A stretch of DNA of 64,000 nucleotides from Nitrospirillum iridis. Lineage in GTDB: Bacteria; Pseudomonadota; Alphaproteobacteria; Azospirillales; Azospirillaceae. The stretch is from assembly GCF_014205765.1 (NCBI RefSeq), contig NZ_JACIIZ010000019.1, positions 49,018 through 113,017 on the forward strand. The letters run 5' to 3'. Below, in pieces: positions 7,918-17,179 of the stretch. The position numbers and the translations under genes are program-made. Below the pieces are notes generated by a model that did not search any database, was not told where the DNA came from, and saw only the letters and a list, made by a program, of their open reading frames with translations. Numbering within the stretch: the stretch's first letter is position 1; each line of letters begins with the position of its first letter.

Positions 7918-8982
7918 ATGGCCATTGAAATCCGCAATGTGGAAAAGACCTTCGGCGCCTTCACGGCCCTGGGCGGCGTCAGCCTCGACGTGCGCTCGGG
8001 CGAGTTGCTGGCCTTGCTGGGCCCCAGCGGCTCGGGCAAGACCACCCTGCTGCGCATCATCGCCGGGCTGGACCACGCCGACGCCGGGGAGGTCAGCTTC
8101 GACGGTCAGGACACCCGGGACCGGGCGGCGCGCGACCGCCAGGTGGGCTTCGTCTTCCAGCACTACGCCCTGTTCCGTCACATGACCGTCTTCGACAACG
8201 TGGCCTTCGGCCTGCGGGTCAAGCGGAAGGCGGAGCGGCCGGCGGAAATGGACATCCGCCGCCGCGTGGGCCAGCTGCTGGACATGGTGCAGCTGTCGCA
8301 TCTGGCCACCCGCTATCCCAGCCAGCTGTCCGGCGGCCAGCGCCAACGCGTGGCCCTGGCGCGTGCGCTGGCCATCGAGCCCAAGGTGCTGCTGCTGGAT
8401 GAACCGTTCGGCGCCCTGGACGCCAAGGTGCGCAAGGATTTGCGCAAATGGCTGCGCCATCTGCACGACGACATGAACATCACCTCCATCTTCGTGACCC
8501 ACGACCAGGAGGAGGCGCTGGAACTGGCCGACCGGGTCGTGGTCATGAACCATGGCCAGATCATCCAGGTGGGCACCCCGACCGAGGTGTATGACACCCC
8601 GGCCGACAGCTTCGTCTTCGACTTCCTGGGCGGGGTGAACCGCCTGAACGGTATCGTCGACAAGGGCGTGGCCCGGCTGGACGGCCACCCCGTGCGGGTG
8701 GATGGCGAGGTGGGACCCGAAGGCCCCGCCCTCATCTATGTCCGCCCTCACCAGGTGGAACTGGGCGTGGCGCCGGCCGATGGCGTGCCCGAGGGCAAGT
8801 GGAGCGCGCGGGTCAGCATGGTGCATGCCGCCGGCCCCGTGGCTCGGGTGGAACTGGACCTGTCCGGCCGCGCGCTGGAAGCGCAGCTGTCCCGCGACCG
8901 CCTGAGCGATCTGGCGCTGCAGGTCGGTAGCTGGTGTACTGTGGACTTCCGCCATGCCCGGGTGTTTCCCGCCAGGGCCTGA
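7918..8982 (+). CDS. cysA: Sulfate ABC transporter ATP-binding protein CysA
   Basis: ATPase that powers CysTW-mediated sulfate import. Walker A GPSGSGKT is at 35-42, the Q-loop around 81, the LSGGQ signature at 137-141 and Walker B VLLLDEP at 157-163, with an H-loop in [10 protein letters not shown]. The C-terminal third (about 235-354) is the TOBE-like regulatory domain normal in CysA. Its length of 354 residues is ordinary. It ends the cys operon; proA begins 34 bases later without an obvious terminator, so readthrough is possible. Confidence 0.95.
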   Translation: MAIEIRNVEKTFGAFTALGGVSLDVRSGELLALLGPSGSGKTTLLRIIAGLDHADAGEVSFDGQDTRDRAARDRQVGFVFQHYALFRHMTVFDNVAFGLRVKRKAERPAEMDIRRRVGQLLDMVQLSHLATRYPSQLSGGQRQRVALARALAIEPKVLLLDEPFGALDAKVRKDLRKWLRHLHDDMNITSIFVTHDQEEALELADRVVVMNHGQIIQVGTPTEVYDTPADSFVFDFLGGVNRLNGIVDKGVARLDGHPVRVDGEVGPEGPALIYVRPHQVELGVAPADGVPEGKWSARVSMVHAAGPVARVELDLSGRALEAQLSRDRLSDLALQVGSWCTVDFRHARVFPARA

Positions 8983-9016
8983 CGGTTCACACGAAAGACT
9001 TCAGGGCGTTCGGATC

Positions 9017-10288
9017 ATGGATGGGCAGACGGTTGATCTCTCGGCGGTGATGCGCGACATCGGGCAGCGGGCACGTGTCGCCAGCGCCAGTCTCGCCGTG
9101 ACCACGCCGGAGCAGCGCGTCGCCGGACTGCGCGCCGCGGCCAGCGCCTTGCGCGCGGACGCCGCCACCATCCTGGACGCCAACGCCCGCGACATGGCGG
9201 CCGGCCAGGCCAAGGGACTGACCCCCGCGCTGCTGGACCGCCTGCGCCTGGACGAGGGCCGGCTGGAGGCCATCGCCAAGGGGCTGGAGGATGTGGCCGA
9301 CCTGCCCGATCCCCTGGGCGCGGTCATGGCCGACTGGACCCGGCCCAACGCCCTGCGCATCCAGCGGGTGCGGGTGCCCCTGGGTGTCATCGGCATCATC
9401 TATGAAAGCCGGCCTAATGTGACGGCCGACGCCGGCGGCCTGTGCGTCAAGTCCGGCAACGCCGCCATCCTGCGCGGCGGATCGGAAAGCCTGCATTCCT
9501 CCACCACCATCGTGGCCGCCATCCGCCGCGGACTGGTGGAGGGCGGCCTGCCTGCCGACGCCGTGCAGTTGGTTCCCACCACCGACCGTGCCGCCGTGGG
9601 CATCCTGCTGACCATGACGGATCATGTCGACGTCATCATCCCCCGGGGCGGCAAGTCGCTGACCGCCCGGGTCGCGGCGGAATCGCGCGTGCCGGTGATC
9701 AAGCACCTGGACGGCATCTGTCACGTCTACATCGACCGGGCCGCCGACGCCGCCAAGGCCCGCGCCATCGCCCTGAACGCCAAGATGCGGCGCACCGGCA
9801 TCTGCGGCGCCATGGAGACGCTGCTGGTCCACCGCGACGTGGCGGGCAGCCAGTTGCCCCCCCTGATCGAGGATCTGATCGGCGCCGGCTGTGAGGTCCG
9901 GGGCGACGCCACCGTGCAGAATCTCGACGCGCGCGTCCTGCCGGCCGACGATTCCGATTGGGACACCGAATATCTGGACGCCATCCTGTCGATCAAGGTG
10001 GTGGAGGGCGTCGATGAGGCCATCGCGCATATCGAGCGCCATGGCAGCCACCACACCGACAGCATCGTGACCGAGGACTCAGGCACGGCTGAGCGCTTCC
10101 TGGCCCGCGTCGACAGCGGCATCGTGCTGTGGAACGCCTCCACCCAGTTCGCCGATGGCGGGGAGTTCGGCTTTGGGGCGGAGATCGGCATTTCCACCGG
10201 CAAGCTGCACGCCCGCGGCCCCGTGGGCGCCGAACAGCTGACCAGCTACAAGTACGTCGTGCGCGGCGACGGCCAGACGCGGCCCTAA
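9017..10288 (+). CDS. proA: Gamma-glutamyl phosphate reductase
   Basis: Second enzyme of proline synthesis: NADPH-dependent reduction of gamma-glutamyl phosphate to glutamate-5-semialdehyde. It is an aldehyde-dehydrogenase-fold protein of 423 residues with [19 protein letters not shown] (121-139) and the catalytic Cys263 in [13 protein letters not shown]. The ATG at 9017 gives the family N-terminus; an upstream in-frame ATG at 8954 overlaps cysA and adds unrelated residues. In many alphaproteobacteria proB lies immediately upstream; here the cys operon takes that place. nadD follows after 15 bases. Confidence 0.96.
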   Translation: MDGQTVDLSAVMRDIGQRARVASASLAVTTPEQRVAGLRAAASALRADAATILDANARDMAAGQAKGLTPALLDRLRLDEGRLEAIAKGLEDVADLPDPLGAVMADWTRPNALRIQRVRVPLGVIGIIYESRPNVTADAGGLCVKSGNAAILRGGSESLHSSTTIVAAIRRGLVEGGLPADAVQLVPTTDRAAVGILLTMTDHVDVIIPRGGKSLTARVAAESRVPVIKHLDGICHVYIDRAADAAKARAIALNAKMRRTGICGAMETLLVHRDVAGSQLPPLIEDLIGAGCEVRGDATVQNLDARVLPADDSDWDTEYLDAILSIKVVEGVDEAIAHIERHGSHHTDSIVTEDSGTAERFLARVDSGIVLWNASTQFADGGEFGFGAEIGISTGKLHARGPVGAEQLTSYKYVVRGDGQTRP

Positions 10289-10303
10289 GCGACCGCCCCT
10301 CCC

Positions 10304-10948
10304 ATGCCCACCTCCCCCCATGGCCGCTATTGGATCAGGCCACGGCCGCTGACGGGTTCCTCCTGGGCCGGGCGGCGCGTCGGCATCCTGGGCGGATCCT
10401 TCAACCCAGCCCATGCCGGCCACCGCCACGTCAGCCAATGGATGCTGCGCCGCCTGAAGCTTGACCAGGTCTGGTGGCTGGTCAGCCCGCAGAACCCCCT
10501 GAAGCAGGCGCGCGGCATGGCCACGCTGGACGCCCGGCTGGATGCCGCCCGCGCCGCGGCCCGGGATCCCCGCATCCTGGTGACCGACATCGAGACGCAG
10601 TTGGGCACCCGCTACACCGTCGACACCCTGGCGGCCCTGCGCCGCCGCTATCCCCGCACCCGCTTCGTCTGGATCATGGGCGCGGACAATCTGCAGCAGA
10701 TTCCGCGCTGGCGGGGATGGACCCAAATCCTCGGTCGCGTTCCGGTTGCCGTGTTTCCGCGCCGCCCCTATTCCTTAAAGGCGCTTGTCGGCAAGGCCGC
10801 GCGGCGGTATTCCCGCTACCGGGTTCCTCCGCGGGACGCGGGTGGGCTGCCGGCACGGTCGGCGCCGGCCTGGACCTTCCTGGACGGGCCGCTGCATCCC
10901 GCCTCCGCCACTGAAATCCGGCGGAAGGGGTGGTGGGGCGGCCGGTGA
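10304..10948 (+). CDS. nadD: Nicotinate-nucleotide adenylyltransferase
   Basis: Transfers AMP from ATP to nicotinate mononucleotide in NAD synthesis. The nucleotidyltransferase motif GGSFNPAHAGH is at 30-40, FVWIMGADNLQQIPRW follows in the middle, and the C-terminal SATEIR matches the ISSTxIR motif. Its length (214 aa) includes about 20 extra N-terminal residues before the Rossmann strand. No strong Shine-Dalgarno is visible; coupling from proA is likely. It belongs to the proA-nadD-rsfS-rlmH block found in many alphaproteobacteria. Confidence 0.95.
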   Translation: MPTSPHGRYWIRPRPLTGSSWAGRRVGILGGSFNPAHAGHRHVSQWMLRRLKLDQVWWLVSPQNPLKQARGMATLDARLDAARAAARDPRILVTDIETQLGTRYTVDTLAALRRRYPRTRFVWIMGADNLQQIPRWRGWTQILGRVPVAVFPRRPYSLKALVGKAARRYSRYRVPPRDAGGLPARSAPAWTFLDGPLHPASATEIRRKGWWGGR

Positions 10949-11154
10949 CAGGGAAGACGGACTGTAAGGACTAATCCCGTAGGTGACGCCGCCCCAGGCG
11001 GCTTGCCCGCGGGGGCCATCGGACTATCATCAGGGTGCGGGCCGGCTTTCCGGTCCTGAGCGCCCTTTTTTGCTTAGAGGTAACGATCATTTCCACCATC
11101 GCCCATTTCCCGACGCCGACCGCTGGGCGGACGGCGCCCCAGCCGCTTCCGGAC

Positions 11155-11544
11155 ATGGCGGCCCCCGATTTCCCCGAACAGCTGCGCGACCTGATCGTCG
11201 CCAGCGTGGAGGATGACAAAGCCGAAGGCACCGTGGTGCTCGACCTCAAGGGCAAATCCAGCCTGGCCGACTACATCATCATCACCTCGGGCCGCTCCGC
11301 CCGCCAGGTGGACGCCATGGCCGGCCATCTGCTGTCCAAGCTGAAGGAAGTGGGCCTGATCGGCCTGGACGCCGAAGGCACGCCCCAGTGCGACTGGGTA
11401 CTGATCGACGCCGGCGACGTGCTGGTCCATCTGTTCCGGCCCGAGGTCCGTGCCTTCTACAACCTGGAAAAGATGTGGGGCGTGGAACTGCCGCCCGACT
11501 TCGCTGGGTTCGGCGCGCCGGCCGGCGACTTCCTGTCGGTTTAA
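11155..11544 (+). CDS. rsfS: Ribosomal silencing factor RsfS
   Basis: Binds ribosomal protein uL14 and blocks subunit joining when nutrients are low. The RsfS domain covers nearly the whole protein, with VASVEDDKAEGTVVLDL, ADYIIITSGRSARQV and a C-terminal FYNLEKMWG. The ATG at 11155 has no good ribosome site. The frame stays open to a GTG at 11035, and GAGG at 11077-11080 is ideally placed before ATC (11086) or ATT (11089), giving a start of the form (I)STIAHF. The true start may therefore be upstream and non-AUG. rlmH follows after 26 bases. Confidence 0.9.
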   Translation: MAAPDFPEQLRDLIVASVEDDKAEGTVVLDLKGKSSLADYIIITSGRSARQVDAMAGHLLSKLKEVGLIGLDAEGTPQCDWVLIDAGDVLVHLFRPEVRAFYNLEKMWGVELPPDFAGFGAPAGDFLSV

Positions 11545-11570
11545 GTAAGAGCGGCGGCGGGACCGGGCCC

Positions 11571-12030
11571 ATGCGCGTTTGCCTCGTGGCCGTCGGCCGC
11601 AGCCGCCCTGGCCCCGCCCGCGATCTGTTCGAGGAGTACAAGGGCCGCATCACCTGGCCCTTCACCCTGCGTGAGGTCGAGTGCCGCAAGCGAGTGGAGG
11701 GCGATGAGCTGAAGCGGCTGGAAGCCCAGCTGTTGCTGGAAGCCATCCCCCCCCGGCGCCACCCTGGTGGCGCTGGACGAACGCGGCAAGGCCCTGCCCA
11801 GCGAGGCCTTCGCCCGCCAGGTGGGCGCGTGGCGCGACGGCGGTGTCGCCGATCTGGCCTTCGTCATCGGCGGCGCCGACGGCCTGGCCGAGGAAGTGCG
11901 CCGCCGCGCCAGCCTGCTCATCGCCTTCGGCCCCATGACCTGGCCGCACATGATGGTGCGCGGCATGCTGGCCGAACAGCTCTACCGCGCCCAGCAGATC
12001 CTGGCGGGACACCCCTACCACCGGGTGTGA
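11571..12030 (+). pseudogene. rlmH: 23S rRNA pseudouridine-1915 N3-methyltransferase, frameshifted
   Basis: RlmH methylates pseudouridine 1915 in helix 69 of 23S rRNA. The N-terminal half (MRVCLVAVGRSRPGPARDLF...) is in one frame; the rest, including [12 protein letters not shown] and [25 protein letters not shown], is in the next. The shift falls in a run of eight C at 11747-11754; with seven C the frame would read [14 protein letters not shown] and give an intact protein of about 152 residues, the family length. No other damage is seen. A single-base sequencing error in the homopolymer, a recent polymorphism or programmed slippage would all explain it; true loss of function is not established. 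Confidence 0.88.
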
Positions 12031-12055
12031 GGCCCCTCTTCGCGGTGCGTCCCCC

Positions 12056-12069
12056 TTGCGGTGCGTCAA
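12056..12069. promoter_or_regulatory. FixK/FNR-type box upstream of the flavodoxin gene
   Basis: TTGCGGTGCGTCAA fits the alphaproteobacterial FixK/FNR pattern TTG(A/C)-N6-(T/G)CAA. Its centre is 76 bases before the flavodoxin ATG. A near-identical box (17 of 18 bases over a slightly longer stretch) precedes the DUF4010 gene at 14642. Confidence 0.55.
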
Positions 12070-12138
12070 TGCGCGCCCGGTTTCCGCCTGCCATCCTCAT
12101 CCCGGACACTCGCGTGTGGACGGGGATGGAGGGGACCC

Positions 12139-12663
12139 ATGGCCGTGCTGATCGCCTACTACTCGCTGACCGGGACGACGCGGACCGTGGCCTTGGAGTT
12201 GGCCCGCCACCTGGATGCCGATGCCGAAGAAATCCGTTGTGACCGTTATGCCGTCACCTTCAGGGGCTGGTGGCGCGCGGCCGCCGACAGTTGGCGCGGC
12301 CGGTTCCCGGGAATCGCCCCGGCCGTCCACGATGTCCGGGATTACGACCTGGTGGTGCTGGCCGGCCCGATTTGGGCCTGGCACCCCTGCCCCCCGCTAC
12401 GCGCCTATGTGCGGCGGGAGCGGGACGCCCTGCCGAACACCGCCCTGCTGCTGACCCATGGCGGGTCGGCCGGGCAGCCGTCGTTGGACGCGCTGCAGAC
12501 GCAGTTGGGCCGCCCGCCCCGGGCGCGGCTCACCATCACCGCCGCCGAGATGAAAAGCGGCGTCTATGCCGAGGCCGTGGCCCATTTCGCCCAAACCATA
12601 GGCCGGGCGGCCCATCCCGATGCGGACCGGCCCCGCGCCGTTCATGCCGGAGCCTTGTCATGA
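12139..12663 (+). CDS. Flavodoxin-family protein
   Basis: FMN-binding electron carrier fold. The phosphate-binding loop YYSLTGTTRTVA (residues 7-18) matches the flavodoxin signature (S/T)xTGxT, and DYDLVVLAGPIWAWHPCPPLRAY (about 76-98) forms the second FMN loop. 174 residues is normal for a long-chain flavodoxin-like protein. GGAGGGG sits well before the chosen ATG; the in-frame start at 12061 would overlap the FixK-type box. Its stop overlaps the next gene's start (ATGA), so it is coupled to the DUF47-like protein. Low-oxygen induction is suggested by the upstream box. Confidence 0.88.
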   Translation: MAVLIAYYSLTGTTRTVALELARHLDADAEEIRCDRYAVTFRGWWRAAADSWRGRFPGIAPAVHDVRDYDLVVLAGPIWAWHPCPPLRAYVRRERDALPNTALLLTHGGSAGQPSLDALQTQLGRPPRARLTITAAEMKSGVYAEAVAHFAQTIGRAAHPDADRPRAVHAGALS

Positions 12664-14603
12664 GCGCCAAGACCCGGATCGTCGATCTGCTGGGGGAACG
12701 GGCGCTGGTGGTCCCGGCCCTGATCGCCACCGCGCTGACTGCCAATGAACAGGCGAAATACCTCCTGGCCCTGCTGCAGATGGCGGCGGCCCAGGCGGAA
12801 AACCCCCAGATCCCGGCCCCGACGCTGAAGGCGGAACGCGAGGCCTGCGGCATGGAGGACGCCGGCCTGGACCGCGCCATCGCCCTGACGGAAAACGATG
12901 GCGGCGGCCAGTATCATATCCCCGGCGCGGCCCGCATCGTGAAGCGGCTGGGCGAGCTGCTGACCACCATGGTCGCGCCCCTGGAAAAGGCGGAACAACC
13001 AAACGCCATCGAGTATGCCCAGCGCCTGGCCCGGCTGATCGACACCCTGCCGTCCGGCGAAGGCGACATGCTGGATGCGCCGTCGATCGCCGCGATGACG
13101 TCCGGCCAACCCAGGGCCGGTGACGGACTGCATGTGCTGGTGATGGATTTGCACCGGGACATCAACCGCTTGCAGGCCGCCATCGCCAACGAGGACGTGG
13201 CGGGCGCCAAGGCCTATGGCCTGGATGATGCCGATCGGGCCATCGTCGCGGCCTTCATGGCCGGCCTGAACCGGACGGCCGCCCTGAAGTTCGATCATCC
13301 GGGCCTGGACACGGTGGCGGCCCGCCATGGCGATACGCTGCTGATCCAGAACGACATCGGCACCACCGAGGCCCATGTCCTGGTGGTCAAAGTCACCGGC
13401 CACACGGTGGCCGTGACCTACACCGACGTCCACCTGTCCCGCCTGCGCTTCCTGCAGGCGTTGTGCGACGGCACCGACCTGGCCTGGCAGGAGGTGCGAA
13501 CCCGCGAGGCGGCGGCGCTGGGGGACGACGACCTGTTCTACATGACGCTGGGCACCGCCACGGCGGCCGATGTCCCGGGCGTGTGCGCGCTGCTGCAGCG
13601 TCTGGCCTCGCGCATCGTCTTCCTGATCGACTGGAACAAGGCGCGCAAGCGCCTGGGCCTGCTGGTTCCCAACGATACCGCCGTGGATATCCTCACCTGG
13701 GCCGCCGCCTATGATTTCGGCCACCGCGCCTTCCTGGCCCTGGGGGGCGAGCGCCTGGTCTATGACGCCCTGGAACAGGCGGTGAAGACCCCGCTGCGCT
13801 ACGGTGAACCCCTTCATGAGATGATCGGCAAGGACGTGGCGCGCGACTATCTGCGCTTCGTGCTGCAGACGACGTCCACCGGCCTGCTCCAGGGGCAATC
13901 CGCCGCCCTGATCCGCGACCGGGTGCGGGCGGAGCTGTTCACCCATTTCCGCACCGCCGATCAGCGGCTGCTGGGCATCTGTGCTGATCATGCCGCGGCG
14001 GTGGTGCGCTTGGCCTCGGGCCTGAAAGCGGCGCTGCGCGCGGCCGCCGGGGACAAGGCGGTGATGCTGGAACGGAACGCCATCCACGCGAAGTTATGGG
14101 AGAGCCAGGCGGACGAGGCGGTGAAGACCCTCCGAGCCACCGTGCGCCGCCTCACCGGAACGGAGGTGTTCCGCCAGGTGATCGAGCAAGCGGACGACGC
14201 CGCCGACCATCTGGAAGAGGCCGCCTTCCAGGCCCGGCTGCTGTTCGACGCCGTGCCGCCCGAAACTCTGCCGGAACCGCTGCTGGACCTGACCGACCTG
14301 GCCGTCGAGAGCGCCCAGGCCTATCGCCAGGCGGTGGATCTGGCCCCGCACGTCCAGCGCGGCAACGCCCAGGAGTCGGTGGAGCGCTTCCTTGAGGCGA
14401 CCGACCGCATCGTCACGGCGGAGCATCAAACGGATGAGCGCCACCGCGCCGTGACCGCCCTGTTGATGGCGACGCCGGACGATTATCGCCGGACGCATCT
14501 GCTGAACGGTCTGTCGCAGAGTCTGGAACGGGCCACCGACGCCCTGCAGCGGGCGGGCCTGATCCTGCGCGATCACGTCCTGGCGGACGTGACCTTCGCT
14601 TAA
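12660..14603 (+). CDS. Large protein with C-terminal DUF47/PhoU-like domain
   Basis: A 647-residue cytoplasmic protein without signal or membrane segments. The last 200 residues (from about 470) are long amphipathic helices with paired acidic/basic residues (ADDAADHLEE, DRIVTAEHQTDERH), resembling DUF47, the PhoU-like family that partners Pit phosphate transporters. The first 450 residues are not recognised as a known domain, though they contain an ordered alpha/beta region (about 130-420). The ATG overlaps the flavodoxin TGA. There is no pit gene beside it, so a phosphate role is uncertain. The frame is also open upstream through the flavodoxin gene, but that part is antisense-like shadow. 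Confidence 0.8.
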   Translation: MSAKTRIVDLLGERALVVPALIATALTANEQAKYLLALLQMAAAQAENPQIPAPTLKAEREACGMEDAGLDRAIALTENDGGGQYHIPGAARIVKRLGELLTTMVAPLEKAEQPNAIEYAQRLARLIDTLPSGEGDMLDAPSIAAMTSGQPRAGDGLHVLVMDLHRDINRLQAAIANEDVAGAKAYGLDDADRAIVAAFMAGLNRTAALKFDHPGLDTVAARHGDTLLIQNDIGTTEAHVLVVKVTGHTVAVTYTDVHLSRLRFLQALCDGTDLAWQEVRTREAAALGDDDLFYMTLGTATAADVPGVCALLQRLASRIVFLIDWNKARKRLGLLVPNDTAVDILTWAAAYDFGHRAFLALGGERLVYDALEQAVKTPLRYGEPLHEMIGKDVARDYLRFVLQTTSTGLLQGQSAALIRDRVRAELFTHFRTADQRLLGICADHAAAVVRLASGLKAALRAAAGDKAVMLERNAIHAKLWESQADEAVKTLRATVRRLTGTEVFRQVIEQADDAADHLEEAAFQARLLFDAVPPETLPEPLLDLTDLAVESAQAYRQAVDLAPHVQRGNAQESVERFLEATDRIVTAEHQTDERHRAVTALLMATPDDYRRTHLLNGLSQSLERATDALQRAGLILRDHVLADVTFA

Positions 14604-14641
14604 GGCGAACCGGTGGAGAAGGAGGGTGCCTGTTGCCACCT

Positions 14642-14655
14642 TTGCGCTGCGTCAA
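14642..14655. promoter_or_regulatory. FixK/FNR-type box upstream of the DUF4010 gene
   Basis: TTGCGCTGCGTCAA matches TTG(A/C)-N6-(T/G)CAA. The centre is 69 bases before the ATG at 14718. It is nearly identical to the box at 12056, including the following TGCG. Confidence 0.6.
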
Positions 14656-14717
14656 TGCGGCGGGTGAACGGTTAGGCTCGACTGACCTGCCCTCAACCGC
14701 CGCCAGGTACCGCCTTC

Positions 14718-15986
14718 ATGGACTCCACAGCACTGCTCAGCCGCTTGGCCGTCGCCCTTGCCATTGGCTTGCTGGTGGGGCTGGAACGGGGATGGCATAG
14801 CCGTAGCGGCCAGGAATACCAGCGGGCCGCGGGTCTGCGCACCTTCGCCCTGTCCGGCCTGCTGGGTGGCGTGGCCGGCGCGCTGGCGGGCGCGGGGCAG
14901 CCGCAGTTCCTGGGACTGGTGTTCCTGGGCTACGCCGCCACCTTCACCGCCTTCCATTGGCTGGAGACCAAGACCGACACCGCCCCCAACCCGGAGCGCG
15001 ACCTGGGCGTCACCTCGGTGGTGGCGGGCCTGGTCACCTTCCTGCTGGGGGGCCTGGCCGTGCTGGGGGATGTGCGCGCCGCCATCGCCGCCGGCGTGGC
15101 CATGACCGGCCTGCTGGCCCTGCGCGATCCCCTGCACCGCTGGGTGGCGGCGCTGAGCTGGCCGGAGGTGCGGGCCATGCTGACGCTGCTGGCCATGTCC
15201 TTCCTGCTGCTGCCCATCCTGCCAGACCGGCCGGTGGACCCATGGGGGGCGCTGAACCCCCATTCCATCTGGCTGCTGGCGGTGATGATCGCCGCCATCT
15301 CCTTCGGCGGCTACGTCGCCGTGCGGGCGCTGGGGGATCGTCTGGGAGTGCTGATGGCGGCGGTGGCCGGCGGCCTCGCCTCCTCCACCGCCACCACGCT
15401 GACCCTGGCGCGGCTGAGCCGGGCGCATCCGGCGTCGTGCCGCCTGCTGGGTGCCGGCATCCTGCTGGCGGGCACGGTGATGATGGCGCGCGTGGGCACG
15501 TTGGTGATGGTGCTGAACCCGGACCTTCTGCGCCCGCTGGGGCCCGCGCTGGCCTGTGCCACCCTGGGGCAGGTGCTGGGGGCCGCCGCCCTGATCGTGC
15601 GCAACCGCCAGCATCACATGCCGCACCTGGACATCGCCAACCCGCTGGAGGTGGGCATGGCCCTGAAACTGGCGGCCTTCATCGCCGCCGTGGCCCTGGC
15701 CACCCAACTGCTGAGCCGCACCCTGGGCGATACTGGTGTCCTGGTCCTGGCGGCATTGTCGGGCGTGGCCGACGTCGACGCCGTCACCCTGTCCATGGCC
15801 CATCTGGGTGGCCATGGCCTCAGCCTGACCATCGCGGCGCAAGGGGTGCTGGTCGTCACCGCCGTCAACACCGTGACCAAGGCCGTCATGGCCGGCTGGG
15901 TGGGCACGCCCCGCCTAGGCCTGATCGTCGGCGGCATCAGCGCCCTGGCCCTGGGCGCCGGTGCCCTGGCGATGGGGTGGGCTTGA
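14718..15986 (+). CDS. MgtC-like / DUF4010 integral membrane protein
   Basis: Polytopic inner-membrane protein of 422 residues with about twelve hydrophobic segments. The N-terminal 140 residues resemble the MgtC/SapB family (LAIGLLVGLERGWHSR, RTFALSGLLGG), and the remainder matches the layout of DUF4010 (SFGGYVAVRALGDRLGVL, GGLASSTATTLTLARLSR, LSGVADVDAVTLSMA). Such proteins are thought to be ion- or small-solute-linked, but no substrate is established. Transcribed as a single gene behind a FixK/FNR-type box, it may belong to the same regulon as the flavodoxin/DUF47 unit. Confidence 0.88.
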   Translation: MDSTALLSRLAVALAIGLLVGLERGWHSRSGQEYQRAAGLRTFALSGLLGGVAGALAGAGQPQFLGLVFLGYAATFTAFHWLETKTDTAPNPERDLGVTSVVAGLVTFLLGGLAVLGDVRAAIAAGVAMTGLLALRDPLHRWVAALSWPEVRAMLTLLAMSFLLLPILPDRPVDPWGALNPHSIWLLAVMIAAISFGGYVAVRALGDRLGVLMAAVAGGLASSTATTLTLARLSRAHPASCRLLGAGILLAGTVMMARVGTLVMVLNPDLLRPLGPALACATLGQVLGAAALIVRNRQHHMPHLDIANPLEVGMALKLAAFIAAVALATQLLSRTLGDTGVLVLAALSGVADVDAVTLSMAHLGGHGLSLTIAAQGVLVVTAVNTVTKAVMAGWVGTPRLGLIVGGISALALGAGALAMGWA

Positions 15987-16082
15987 TGGCTGACGGATGG
16001 CGCTCGCATTGCGTGCATTCCCGCAGGCCTGTAATCTGACGGGCACGGCCGGTCCATGGCCGCACGCTTGCCTGGGGACCCG

Positions 16083-16763
16083 ATGAAGAAAAAACTGATG
16101 GCGCTTGCCGTCCTCGCCGCCGGCATGTGCCCTCCGGCCTGGGGCCAGCAATCAACAGATGACGCCATCCGGGAGGCGAACCAAGCGGGCCACCCTGTTC
16201 GGTCCATCAGCCCGATTTTCAGCCAGTTGGTCCTGTTCACCATCCCGGCTGGGTTCAAGACCGTCACCGAGGCCACCAACCAAGGCGCACGCTACATTCG
16301 AGAAATGGTCCTGGACGGCGAAACCGTCGACCAATGGTCCCAGATGATCACCATCACCGGCGCCAAGGGCTTGGCCGCGTCACCCAACGTGACCCCGCAG
16401 GTGCTCGCCAACCTGATCGCCGGCGGCTTCAAGCGCGCCTGCCCCGACACCTTCGCCACACAGGAATTGGGGGCCTTGACCATCAGTGGCCAGCCGGCCT
16501 TCGTCGTCTGGGCCAGTTGCGGGACGGCACCGGCCACCCCCGGCGCGGCGCCCCACAGCGAGGCCGCCGTGATCTTTGGTATCAAGGGCACGGACGACTA
16601 CTACACGATTCAGTGGGCGGAGCGGGAAGCGGCGTCAAGTCAGCCGCTGGCCTTCGACGGCACCAAGTGGACAGGCCGCGTCGCCAAACTGAACCCGGTG
16701 AAGCTGTGCCCCATCGTGCCGGGAGAACGGCCCCCGTATGTCAGTTGCGTGGAGGGAAAATAA
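16083..16763 (+). CDS. Secreted protein of unknown function (226 aa)
   Basis: The ATG at 16083 lies behind GGGGAC and starts a signal peptide (MKKKLMALAVLAAGMCPPAWGQ). The mature part contains three or four cysteines (CPDTF, ASCGT, LCPIV, SCVEGK) that could form disulfides, and TYTIQW-type strands. It looks like a periplasmic beta-rich protein; I do not recognise the family. The 3' end overlaps a possible antisense ORF. Base composition is slightly less GC-rich than its left neighbours, as is the stretch up to the toxin-antitoxin pair. Confidence 0.72.
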   Translation: MKKKLMALAVLAAGMCPPAWGQQSTDDAIREANQAGHPVRSISPIFSQLVLFTIPAGFKTVTEATNQGARYIREMVLDGETVDQWSQMITITGAKGLAASPNVTPQVLANLIAGGFKRACPDTFATQELGALTISGQPAFVVWASCGTAPATPGAAPHSEAAVIFGIKGTDDYYTIQWAEREAASSQPLAFDGTKWTGRVAKLNPVKLCPIVPGERPPYVSCVEGK

Positions 16764-17003
16764 GCGCCCGGTTGGCGCCAAGGAATGCCTGGCTTCATCC
16801 GGCAGCAATGGACCGTTGAAGAGCCGACTTTCCATGGTCGGCGGCGCCAACAGCGCCGCGTCCACCTCTCCATAGACGGGCCACCAACGCTTTGGAGCAA
16901 CACCTATGAAGGCAAACTCAAGGACCAGTACAGTCGTCGCGCCATATCCCAAGCGAAGAAGCCAGGTGAGCCAGCGCGTCTGATGTTTTCCAGTTCCTGC
17001 CAT
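16635..17003 (-). CDS. Possible small membrane protein, doubtful
   Basis: An ATG behind GGGTGGGGGC opens a frame of 122 codons. The first 90 residues look protein-like: a basic start, one hydrophobic segment (LGYGATTVLVLEFAFIGVA, about 17-35), then a soluble region with PVYGEVDAALLAPPTMESRLF. The last third runs antisense through the preceding secreted-protein gene. It may be a real membrane-anchored protein, a decayed gene whose end has been lost, or chance. It is the best explanation for the otherwise empty 16764-17165. Confidence 0.35.
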   Translation of the reverse strand: MAGTGKHQTRWLTWLLRLGYGATTVLVLEFAFIGVAPKRWWPVYGEVDAALLAPPTMESRLFNGPLLPDEARHSLAPTGRLFSLHATDIRGPFSRHDGAQLHRVQFGDAACPLGAVEGQRLT

Positions 17004-17179
17004 GTAAGCCCCCACCCGAAAACCGTCTTAGCACCACCGCCCCGCTATTTGCTCCCCCATCACCGGGAGGCGAACAGCGTTCACGAACGTCCATGACGCC
17101 AGAGCCCGCCCGCCTAGACAAGGGCGGTGGCCGATGCCATGTTTTGCGGGACCGAGGTGCCCTTATGGGGACGAAAGCG

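Noticed and set aside
16785..17096. 103-codon plus-strand frame between the secreted protein and the antitoxin
   Set aside because: Composition is not protein-like; the minus-strand frame with a membrane helix is more plausible.
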